Part shown: positions 1-12,000 of the stretch, piece by piece | How the letters are laid out: every line of letters starts with the position of its first letter | Numbering within the stretch: position 1 is the stretch's first letter | Origin: Lunularia cruciata | Lineage: Eukaryota > Streptophyta > Marchantiopsida > Lunulariales > Lunulariaceae | Length of the DNA stretch: 64,000 nucleotides | Assembly: GCA_948567375.1 (NCBI GenBank) | Contig: OX419761.1 | Span: 22,942,501 to 23,006,500 of the forward strand | Reading direction: 5' to 3' | The notes under the pieces: model-generated | The model's input: the letters and a program-made list of their open reading frames with translations, nothing else | The model's database searches: none | Told to the model about the DNA's origin: nothing | Translations under genes and position numbers: made by a program

Positions 1-3000
1 ATCCATTTCTTTTACTGAATGTTCTGTGATCGCATTTGCAGTTGTGAGAGTAGTCCTATAGCGGTGGCCTGTATGTGAACATTAGCAAGATAGGATTCAT
101 TTGCAGCTTTACCATGTACACCAACTTTGAAATTAGAGTATTGTTGTAGTACCTGAACGTGAAGTTACTCGACTGGTAATGCAGGAAAACAAACTCTGAA
201 ACATCAGGTCACACGGGAGTTCTCAATCTAAGCGCCCAGCACAAAGAATAGGTCACATAAAGCTGAAGATACTTCTTGCTTGGTACGATGAAGGCATTCG
301 AAACAGGAAGAACTCTACCATCACTTTCAAGTGATAGGATTGACCGACATCACCATTAGTAAGGGTATAACCAAATAAACGAATCGACCCACATCCTTCT
401 CTACGTCGTGAATCACAGGAGGTGGCACACTGAACCACACGTATTAGTTATCCCTCAGCGGGAAGCAACTAAGTAGTACTTCATGCTGACTAACATCCGG
501 CTCCTGAATGGATTGGCCCTACCAATATCACTGATTGTTGCATCTACCATACCTCAGGTAACCAAGGAAAACAACAAAAGTGGGCAAGTAAAATGGATTT
601 CAGAATAGGTGACAGTGCATATGTACTATTTAGCCGCAAGGATTGCTCTCTGCCGATGAAACACTAAAAGGAATCAAATCATCAGTGGGCACATGAGACC
701 GAAAGTTATCCAATTTTTACCATTACTTTTCATTGCTATGTCAGTCAGGCAGGCTTAGTAAAAACAAGCAGACTACGGATCCCAGTAGTAGACTGCTCAT
801 AAATCATCATCCGGCGGAACTGCACACCATGCTATGGTGTCGGTGAATGACAGAATTGACTTTTCCAAATCTTTTGTCGGTTCGGCTGCTGGAGTGCCGC
901 ATTTGATATCTTGTCGATGTCTGTCAAGAAACTCAAGATACAAGCATCAGCTTTTGGAATTCATTTCAAACTCATGTTTGTAGTGGATTGAAACACGGAG
1001 GATGAAACACGCTCCATGTTGTGCAAAAACGAATAATTTCACGAGGAGGTAAGCTCTTGCGGAGTATTCTCTTATCTGGTTTTGGATAAGTTCTCTAGAT
1101 TGCTGCTGCACCATATTTTTAAGTCAAATTTTGTAAATGCAAACCTATAATCAAAGAAGCAATGATGTGCATCCTGTTGCTTTAAACGTTGGAGTACCCC
1201 ATTACCCCATGCAGCTGCTCAAGCAAGTGAACTCGCTCACGAGTTCTAGGGACTAGCTGGGCCTCCCTCCTCCTTCTGCCCTGCCCTCCCTCTAGGCCGC
1301 TGGCACACTCAGCAGCGGTGGTTCCCATGCACTTAATTCCAAAATTGACCAGAAACAAAAGAAGAAAAAGATAAAAATAAGCTTCTAAAGAGGCAGTGTG
1401 CAGCAGGAGGTAATAAGAACCCATTCAGCAGCTCACGCCCCATTCCTATCTTCACTTACACAACGCTGCAGTCAGTGCACTGCAAGGACAGTACAGTACT
1501 GTCTTTACCTCGTTCCTATTTAATGACTTCTTTTACGGTGAACGACTCTTTCAAGGTTTGATGAACACTGGTAGTTGAAACCCTAATCCGATCTATCTGC
1601 GTAACCAGTCAACAACTGAGATATACTAAACACACACACACACATTTTCACCTCTACTGTAGACAACGAGGACCTCTTCCTCTTCCTCTAGGGTTTCTGC
1701 TTTTTCGAAAGGCTTACACCCCCAGCGTTTAGACTTCATTGATTTTAGTAACTTCTACAGAGGTAGTGTACCATGAAGAAGCTTGAAGCTTTTAGCCGTG
1801 TGCTGGATACAACCCCTCTTCGTCGCTCGTCGTACTTAATACTATTCTGTGGAAAGGAGTCTTTACTGAATATTGACGATATTATCACCAAATCAGAAGT
1901 AGAACCTACATAGGAGAAATTCATATGCCATCGCACGTACTGTACTATTTATCAACAGGTAAGAGCGGTCATGGTCAAACATAGCCGGAGGAAACGCTGT
2001 GCATGGTCCAACATGCCTCCTTGCACCTTCTTTTTCTCTCTCCCATTCTAGGAAAATTATTGAAGTGTTTTGGAGAAACAGGATGAAAAGTACATTGGAG
2101 TATCGGGGGGAAACGCAAAGGACAAGTGCTATGTTCAGATGTTATGAACTTTTGAGTCATCCTCCTGCATGTGTGTTTGTAGTAGAAAATACGGGTAGGG
2201 TAGTGGCAGTGGGGAACCTGAAGGGCTGATTTCGTCTTTGCTTAGCTTAGGTCGTAGCGGTTGCATTTTGTAGAGAGAATAATGTACAATTGAGTGCCAC
2301 AGTTCCCAATAATATTGTAAGGTAGAGATGCACCTCGGTCATCAAGCCAGATGTGGTGCAGTCATTGCTTACGTATAGTTTGCCAAGGATGGCCAACTTG
2401 GGTGCGTACCAACTTTAAGAGACCTTGTTGACAACGAAGACATAAGGGGGTTGTTTGATCTTGATGGCTTGAGCACCAAATGTGTAAGTACTTATCCTAT
2501 GCATGGATCTTATACTAAAGGGCTAGCGTGGTTCAGAACTCGTAGATGATTTTGTGCTCTAGGCTTGGGGACTGGCGAACATGGGCGAATGATGAATCAT
2601 GATTGAGACTCTTCGAATCTTCGCCCGTTCCAGTCCCCGGATCTGAAAGTATTGATTCGTTTATTTTCGGATGTACGTGGAAAGCTCTCGTCCTTATTCA
2701 CATCTTCTCCATCCAGTAAAAATGAAATAATGCCAATACATATGAATGAAACCTTCTGATGCTGAAACCAGATCTGAAAACTACTCAACAAGTTATTCAT
2801 AACCTTTCAGATCTAGCGAGCCGTGATACACTCGTACAAGACGTGCACAGACTATACCAGAAGTGGTACCTGTACCGTATGCTCAGAGGGAGATAGAGAG
2901 GCGCGTGCAGAAGAGGACGAATGATTAGAAAGGTTACACTACCCATACCAGCAGGAGACGAAATACTTTCTCACCTCGTGTTCAAATAACCATTCAAGTT

Positions 3001-3919
3001 TTCAAATCGAGACCATGATAAATTCTCTGAGCCGTCTCGGCCAGGTTTTCATGCATGTAAGGAAGAAAGCTTGCAGCCAGGGTTTCATGCATCCAGACAA
3101 ATGAAACAAATATGGAAAAGAAAAGATAATCATATGCTGGAGATTTGCGAACCAACCAAGGGCACTGAGATAGCTCATCTGGCTGGCTACCTGCTAATTA
3201 CTCTGTCCCGACCAGTTAAAACTCCTGTGATGTCCATCAATTGTACAACTCCTCTGTCTGCTTTTTCCAAATTAAAGCCTGTCCAATACTTCAGCCACCC
3301 TTCAACCATGACAGCTAACGGCAGCAACTGGACTTGTTTCTTAGATCTGTGGTACACTGCTCAGAATAGACAAGGAAAAGGGGTACTTCTTTCTGCCTGC
3401 AGTGTCCAAACCACGATATGTCTGTGCCTCCCTCTTTTCTGTTTATCGGGTTTTAAAGGAGATATTCTACACTCGACTATCCTAATGTACAACACTTGCT
3501 CTTTTCAATCCTGCTCTCCAGAGAGCGCTAGATCGGAGCCACTGCCAGCTAACAGGGACTGCTGAAAGATTGTATACAGCTTGCTTGCGAAGAGTGTGAT
3601 ACAGCGGCAGAAATTGTAAACTCATCTTACCAACAACGAGGATGAAATAGTATCCATCATCTCTGTGCTAGGCTATAACCTTACTGGTTTCCACGTTGCT
3701 ACAAAGCCCACAAGTCTTTACGGACTTCAGTCATCAGATATGGGTGAGACGTCTTCCTTTGATTGCTCAAGTGCAGCTTATTACCTCAGCTATGGGTGTC
3801 ATTTACGCCATCCCAGCTATTATCGACCAGCCTCACTCATAGATTCCAAGACTAATGAGCCCTCCAAGTAACGGACTACGGAAATAGAAATTCGGTAGCA
3901 GAAGTACAGTAACTACATT
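1..3919. other. No recognisable gene
   Basis: I see only short open frames in all six frames. The longest (3071-3565, +, 164 codons) has no motif I recognise and no convincing splice context. A pyrimidine-rich stretch running into TCTAGGGTTT near 1675-1700 resembles the telo-box plus TC tract found in many plant 5' leaders, but no coding exon follows that I can support. Confidence 0.5.
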
Positions 3920-4421
3920 AGGGGTTTCAGAAATAGTTATACTAAGTTCATAACTAACATAACATTTAGATAGTAACGAAGCGTGGACTAAATGGGTACG
4001 GTGTGTGACCGGAAGGTAGAAAAGGTATCGTTACGGAATTTGGGACAAGTTCTTTATTATTAGCACACTCCATATGAGGTGGTTTGTGTAAAATAAGGAA
4101 TAAGGAATTTTCCGTTATCACTCCGTAATGTATTGATTACATATTAGGGTTAATAAAGTTTATCGTTTAGGGTTAGAGTGAAAGTGGTGGTCACCAAAGG
4201 AGCATGATATTCTAGAACACATGGTAATCAAAAATTGACAAATTTATGCACTAGATGACAAAGGCCACCAAAGCAAGTATAGCGTCTGATTTTTATAAAT
4301 GAATGCAAATTGCATGTGAATACAAATTAGCACCCCATCTCCCTACAGAGTTCACTAAAAATAGTTATGAAGTTTGTTATTTATCCCGCAGACATCCGTC
4401 AAACCTATTTCTGAAACCCCT
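3920..4421. repeat. Inverted-repeat element, MITE-like
   Basis: A perfect 17-bp inverted pair lies at 3920-3936 and 4405-4421. Weaker inverted similarity continues inward: AGTTCATAACTA at about 3946-3957 against its near reverse complement at about 4361-4373. The interior is AT-rich without open frames. The structure fits a decayed MITE or other small terminal-inverted-repeat element. No target duplication was identified. Confidence 0.4.
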
Positions 4422-7400
4422 GTTGCATGCGTATCGTACCACCACTAGCCTACGGAGTAGAAAACCCCTAATTACTAATTACTGGAGTTAACAATCTATT
4501 TCAGTACTTTTAAAGCAACCCTGCTGGGTCATACTTTGTAGATAGCGGTGAAGTCCAAAAATATTAACTGTTGACCTTATTCGTAGATTTTATGCAGTGG
4601 ATTTAGCAACAAATGCGCCTGCTGTTTACGTGAATCACGGTACTTCCTGTTGAGGACATCTTGCAAGTTATAGGGTATTGATACCCAATGGTTACTCCAT
4701 CTTCCATCCAAACCCTGGCAATCAAAGTGGCCAAACTTCCCAAAAAGGACTACACTACGAGACCAAAGAAGTATAAGAGGGCTGATACAAAAAAGACTCA
4801 TGATGAGTGCTTTATCGATACATTACTGTGACCATTTCGGTCTATGGAACTAATCAATGTTCAGAAACTCGACGATGTATTGAAATTCTTTGTCATAAAA
4901 GAAGCTCAGATACGAACTCAATCAGGTGGGTTCCACACATGAATTGTTCCTCCTCGTCTTCTTCTTCTCCTCCTCTCTAGACATTCAATGTTTTCGAAGC
5001 TTTGGAAGATTCAATGAAAAAGTTTGCTCCAGGACTAGTTACCTCTCTCTCGTCGTGTGTGGTCCCAACCACCACCACCAAGATTCACCTTCGGCATCTT
5101 ATCTTCGAGTACTTGATTTGGTGAAACCCCCACATTAGAACATCTTCCACTACTACTTCCCTTCATATTCTCAGAACTCTTAGCACCAAACCTTGAAAAG
5201 CAGGTTTATTCCGCAACCTCCTATGTGGTCCCGAAAGCATGTTCTAGTCTGTCCAATAAGCCAAGGTATGAACAGAAACTAGTCCATACTCAACCCTTTT
5301 GATGAACGAAAACTCCTCCGACCACTGCATTTCAAGAGCTCGCTCTTCCTGTGGTCCCAACTTGCATGACTGAGTGAAGGAAGAAAGGACTATGTTTTCA
5401 AGCTTTACAACACGTTCACTCTCCCGATCAATCTCACGTCTTTCAAGGGAAGTGGACAAATGGTCACTTTTATGTAGAAGTACATGGAACTCAAAATAGG
5501 TCTTGGAGTATATCTATTTTGCAGTTATGATTAGTTTGTTTTCAATGTTCGTATTTTGAGTTGGACAGTTCATGAGGTTGAGAGTTATGTCATCTTGAGC
5601 ATGGATCACCTGGTTTCTATCTTCTACAGGAAGAATGTTTTAAAAGTCATAAGAACAATTTACTCATTTTATAGCGAATCTAGCATATTCTGATTGGTCT
5701 GGAAGTCCAAACAAACATGCTAAAAGCTTCCCCTGGATACGGAGATCATAGTCGAAATGTTTACATCTATGTTTTCCTGGAGTGTTTCGAAGAGTCTAGT
5801 CTTGGATATCAAGGTTGTGGAATTAACAGCCAAAAGCTCTTCTTTTTATTATTACAATAATAAACTGTTGATTTTTCAAGTGTCATAGCACCTAAACAAC
5901 TAGAGCGTCGGAGTTTGGTTTCATACTTCTGTTTTGATTAAGTACTTTTGGTTCACATTGGAAGGGTTTACCATATTCCTTCAGCTTCGGCTAAGTCTAC
6001 CACATCCAACACTTTTGGATATACCAGAGTACTGCCTGTGCGGTTCTATATTTGACCTTGAGTGGATCCATATCCTACAATGTGCTATAGGAGGAGAACC
6101 TACTAGAATTTAAGACAGCCAATAGGGATGAGATGGCCCTTTTCTCACAATCTACTTGTCCTAAGGTTCAGATTGAACAATAGATGTTCCTTCCAGGCCC
6201 ACTTCTCCAGAGGGTACTGACAGATATTATCATTTCAAGGGTAGCCAACGTACTGTGTATGATGTGGTGGCGACTAATCCATTTCAACCAGAATCCTTGG
6301 CATGAGCTAGCATCCATGTAGAAGCCGTAGCTATCATCACTATCAAGAGAAAGGAGGAGGATTATGCACTTGGCTTGCACTCAACACCTTTATCCCTAGC
6401 AGTGGAAAATTGTGATTACTTTTATCATCAGTTTGATGGTCTTCATTCAGAGGTAATATGGTGATCTCTACCAAGGAGAGGTGTTTTGGCTTTCTCACCC
6501 ACCATGTTAACTTCTTATTTTTTACAAAGGGTCTCCATCACCCTACAAAGATTCCAGGTTTTGAGTCTTCATCGAACCAACATCAGTAGTGTGCGCTCCA
6601 GTCCCATCCATCGACAGCCTTCCCCACATTTACCAAACATACCCTTGGAATATCTCTATCACATCGTTTAGGTATAGATTCATATATTGTTTATTTTACA
6701 TATTTCTATTTATTGTAGATTACTCTACATAGTACTTTATCCAAATTGGAAGTATGCCTTTGCTTCTCTATGTCCATTTGCAGCTCTTCTTGGTAGAGTA
6801 TTCGAATTATTTTTTTGCACCTTTTGGCGTGCCTGTATTTTTTTCCCTTTTCCTTCGGGGTATTTCAGTCCCGGTTGTTGACCATTCTCGGAGGTGGAGC
6901 AATTTATCTAGTACACTTCCCTCACTGGTTACTTTTCTTGAAGTACAAAGGAGACTTAAGGATCCATGGTTCAACATGAGAAGTCATAAAATTAAGTTAT
7001 TCTTCCATTTAGTTCCACGTCAAAATCACATTTTTACATGTTCATAATTTCGTGAATATCCATAAAATTTAGTATGTCAACACGTGATCAAGCTTCATAT
7101 TTGTACTGTTTGAAAACTTAAGTCAGAAGGAGAAGCAAGATGCTAAGTTTGGTACAATCCATCAAAAGGGTAATTCTTGGATCATATTGTTCTAAAATCC
7201 TTGTTCAATCTAAACAGCATATTCTAAGCTCGACACCGTGCTGAAGAAACAAGCTTTTTTCTACTTCTTAGTTTGTAATACGGTGTCGACCTCATCTATA
7301 CATCATTTCTACACATTAGTCTCTCTGAAGAAACATTATCACACACATATTAGTAATACGCATAAGAATCGCACACACACTTTAGATACAATCATCACCA

Positions 7401-8811
7401 GTTTATATAGTTCTGTATATTCATACCACTGCACATGCAGCAAATTGTATCATAAGGGAATCACCACTATCATAACGTTCAGTGTGATTATATCCCCCTC
7501 TTTCTTATATTTCTATCTGCATGCACACACAGCGTTCTACCATCTCCACTCATCAGAATAGTCCCCAGGCACACAATGATAAACAATCACCCAGGCTCAC
7601 TAATCGGAAAATAGCAGTCTAAACTCGTCTGCGAAATAACTTCATTAAGTTAAATCAAAAAGTCAGTGCAAATAGTGAAATTCCCAGACGATGGTGGTCC
7701 CAGACGGCGACAAGTGTCGACAGCTGGATACCGGCGGGAAGGGTTCTGTACAGTAGTACAACAGTGCACTAGCTAAATTTAGGGCTCCCTTGCTTTGCTT
7801 GTGTGGACCCCTTGCTGGCTAACCACAGTCAAACCGTTGTGGTCCCGCCAACCACTCGGTTCCGAACCCGGTCAGAGTGGGGGCTGGACCACTTCCGGTA
7901 GGCAGAGGATAGAGTACCAATGTAGAGTAGTAGTACGCTAGTGTGGATAGATAAGTAGATACAGGGTTAGTCGCAGATATTTAGGATTTACCTTTTTGTA
8001 TCCTCCAAGTGCAGAATAATGAAAAGAGTGGGGTGGGGGGTTGCTCTTGACTGTTGGGACGTTGACACTTCTCTGGTCGATGTAGACTGGATTCTGACCA
8101 TTATGGGGGGGGTGGGGAGAAAAGAAGGGAATAATAATGGGGATTTTCTATTCATGACTATTTATCCAATGCATGCACCAGGCATATTTCTTCATAAGTG
8201 TGTATGGATAGATCTTTCTATAAATACCTAGAAAAATAGCGAGGAAATCTAGCTCAATGATTGTGTCCAAAAGTAAAAGACTAGAGAGCGTTTGATAATT
8301 TTCTGTGTGCCAGCTCGACCGTCGGACGTGTATTTTAAAAAGGTATCATTGCATTTGGTCCATTCGAAAATCTATAATCCATTTTTTCTGAGAAGATAAA
8401 CTTGAGAGCTTACGAGCCCATGCATTCGAATGAGACACTCATTGCACTATTATTTCATCATTTCTATACATGCCATCGAGTCATGTGCATTACCCATTGA
8501 GTAACATATATACATCGTTAGAGTATATCTATTTTCTAGAGGTAAAGAGTGTTCGGCTTCACAAATTGGTGATATTTGACCTCGCCTTCATGTTAATAGT
8601 GAACTTACATGAAAAAGACCAAGATCAGTCTGGATGTGCGCACATTCCAGAAGTGAGAAACATTCACGTTTTGTTTGCTGCGTTTGAAAATAATCCTTTT
8701 ATCAAGAAGTTATAATTTCTATAGAAACATGAACCACTGAATCATGATTCATCGGCTAATGCTTTTCTTTCGATGGTCTCTCTTCATTTCCTTATATACA
8801 CTCTCCGTTCA
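4422..8811. other. No recognisable gene
   Basis: Only short open frames occur, the longest about 107 codons at 7238-7561 (+) and His/Thr-rich. None has a motif, and I see no exon chain. Several TATA-like and CT-rich tracts are present, with nothing to tie them to a transcript. Confidence 0.5.
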
Positions 8812-9004
8812 GTACTATCTCCGTCCTCATATGGATGGAGGAAGTACTGAATAAAATTCTCGGGAAAGAGGAAATTATCGCCATCACTAACTCGTAAATC
8901 AATATGAAGTGTAAATTAACTTTCAAAATCAAATTTCAAGTTGGGGAATCACGATAACTTCTCTTTCCCAAGAATATTCTTCACTACTCCCTCCATTCAT
9001 ATGT
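8812..9004. repeat. Inverted-repeat element with CTCCCTCC-like ends (MITE-like)
   Basis: The arm at 8828-8880 pairs with the arm at 8952-9004 as long imperfect inverted repeats of about 53 bp each. The shared blocks include CATATG, GGGAAAGAG and TTATCG, and the spacer is about 70 bp. The right arm contains ACTCCCTCCATTC, reminiscent of Stowaway-type ends. The left boundary is complicated by a second short hairpin at 8812-8850 formed by AGTACT...AGTACT. There is no open frame inside. This is consistent with a non-autonomous DNA transposon; the family is not established. Confidence 0.5.
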
Positions 9005-12000
9005 GAAGGGATTCGAGAACTCATCTTGAAGTTGATTTGTTGAGTAACCCACTGGTGTTGAACACAACCAGGAGGAACATGTTATTCAATCATCAAGAAA
9101 GTTATTCTTGGAGAATCATTTTGGATGAGGAATTTTACACTCTTGTGGGGCCGTGGCAGGGGAATTCAAGATACCTTGAACACTCACTCTCTCTCTTCCC
9201 CTAAGGTGTACTCGCCTCATCATAGAACGGGATTTGAATCCTCCATATTTTACGAACGCTGACTGTGGTCGAAAAAGCTGAAAGAGAGAGAGAAGATTTC
9301 GTGTTATAAAAGATGAGAGAGAGACAGGTTGTACAAGTTAAAGAAATTGTACAAAATACGACGATACTCTAGTGGAACATCCTCGCCATGAAGCAAAACT
9401 GATCGAGCATGCTGAATTCGCCGACCGAATCCACCAAGGTAACACATGAAACACCAACTCGTGTAGACTTGCAACGAACTCATTCAGGTATTTATTAGGT
9501 ATTTATTTACATATTTGTTTATACACGGACACATTTGCCTTTCGCGAGGTCCAACACGAGCCATCCGTTCGAGATTCTCAGGGATATGAAGGGTCGTTGA
9601 AAAGTAAGTAGGAAGAGCGTGGTGACCCCTCCGTAGAATGAGAGAGAGAGAGAGCATTTTGTCTTTCATCATTTTTTCTCCTTGCATCTTTATTGGCCTT
9701 GTCCTCCAGAAGAATCAGAGATGGAGAATTCTCAGAGTCCTGGAAATAGGCGTGATGCGTAGTCTTTTTGCTCCTTACGTGGTCGTTCGAATTGTGGGGA
9801 AGCGAAGAGTCGTTCAAAAGTTATATACATCAGCACCGCAACCTTCTCCCAAACAAAGTTCATCAAAGCTTGACCTAGATTCAACTCCTAATTTGCTTAC
9901 ATGTGATGCACTAGACCGCGGTCAAATCAGCGCGAAGTGTAGACAATGAGATAGCAATAACAGTAGGACCACAAGGTACAGAAGTGGTCAACTTCTGGTG
10001 GATTTATTTTGCGCAAGTAGATTAGCAAATACAAAAAACAAATGGATAATGCATTTGTTTCTCGTATAGGGATTTGTCAATATTTAGCGGAAACTGTTTT
10101 CTTCCCAAAGTTTCGACATGTAAATCCTGGCATCACATTTCGATCACATTTTCATGCTGTTGTTGTGTGTTGTGAAGAGATGTATCAACTGCGGTCTTTC
10201 CACGAGATATGGACAATAATTGTGAACAATTAGACCATTTGATGGAAAACAACAAGTTCTCTCGTTGCAAGTAAATTTCAGAACTTTAAACTTGTCAATT
10301 GTGTAGTCGTGTACTTTAATGATCACAGAGTCACTTGGTTATTTTTTGCAGATATCGGATTATTTGGAGTCAAATCACTGGCATGTAATATTCATCATGC
10401 GATTTATTCATTATTTCCACAGTCTTATCGACTTTGATCATTTTCCTGCGATCTCTTCACGTGATAATCCCACCACCCCTCGCCCCTACTCATTTTTGCC
10501 TTTCGCTTTTCATCTACTCTAATGTTTGCCTCAGGCGTTTTCCCCTACTCTAATGTTTTGTTTGGCTTTGTTGTTTTCTTTCTCCTAGTCTATTGCTAGC
10601 CAACAAGAAAAAGGAAATGTTGAAAACTGCTAAGCGCTTTATTCTGATTCATTGTACATAAGCTAATTCTGCTTTCCTTCTTTTTGAAGTATAGGGCTTC
10701 ATTGACTATGAAATTAGTCAATGCATTGTTCTTTATTGCCGTTCTTTATCCTCGTTACTTTTCTGTTCTGCTCCCATTGAGAAAGGGCCTTGAGAGCTTA
10801 TCACTGAGGTGCAAGAAGTATCAAGGTTCGAATAGATTGACTCGTTTGCACACAACCATGCAGGCCTTGGAGAAGGAAATATAGGGAGGTATGATGTGAG
10901 AATTGATCAATTACATTGATGGAACGTGGACAGCAAAGAAGGAAACACGAGGCGATCATCTTCAACCACTGCATGTATAATAGCACATCTTACTAGGGGG
11001 ATTCAAATTGGGGATTACGGCTCCCGTAATATTTTTCCCGGGAGACCTATGGGATATCCCATAGATCATTATGGGGTGTGTGAGGGGGATATACGCTTTG
11101 TACGGGAGGTACTCCCCTAACCGTTGTAAAGATTACCGGTCTCGTTTCGTGACTTGTTACGGGGTGTCCGGTAGACCATAAGGCCCGGAAAATCATACCA
11201 AATATGCCCCCAATGGAAAATTAATGCTAACCCTAAATCTTTACGAATGCGTTCATGAATTCGTGTGATTCTTTTCACGGGGAGCTCGCAGAAAATATAA
11301 GAGAGTCTCACGGGACCAGCCTATCTCCCGTAAACTCCCGATATGAAACCTCTCATTATCGTATTGAAGCGACTATGTTAGTATAATTAGAGAGAGAAAG
11401 AAAGAGACGACCGCGTATGATAATAAGAAGGATGAGAAGGCCGCCATCGAGCCGCACAAGGATAAAAAGTAAGAGGTAAAGTAGGGCGTACTATTAAACG
11501 GATGCCCTCATATAGGTCGAGTCTACATTTGGATGTTTTTAACCCAAACCCATCATTTACTATGTTGTTCTTTGCGAGAATCGACCACCATTGCATTTGA
11601 TATGTTCTCTAGTGTAATTGTGTGGAATGTATTTGATATGTTCTCTAGTTGTACTCGTGTAGAATGTAGTAGTTAAAGTTTAGTAAAGTGTAGTAGTTGA
11701 AGTCTTTTGGACTTAGGTCTCCAGGATTGGGGAAAAAAGGTCCTCCTTTCTGCTTATGCTTTGGTGAAAATGCTGCATTTATCCAGACTTGAATCATATA
11801 CAACGGTTCGGTATTTGATATGAAATTGCGCTCTTGTCTTCAAGGCATCATTTGCCCAGGTTTCACAACTTTGTAATGAACCACGTACGAAGAAACCCCT
11901 TCTCACCAACCTCCAAGTTAGAATATATAACTATATATAATTGGGATCATTCGATTTTAACTAGCGAAACCTCCACTAACCCACATACTCCAGTTAAAGT

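Noticed and set aside
9578-9949. Overlapping opposite-strand frames at 9578-9817 (-) and 9638-9949 (+)
   Set aside because: There are no motifs, the composition is biased by a GA run, and mutual overlap argues against both.
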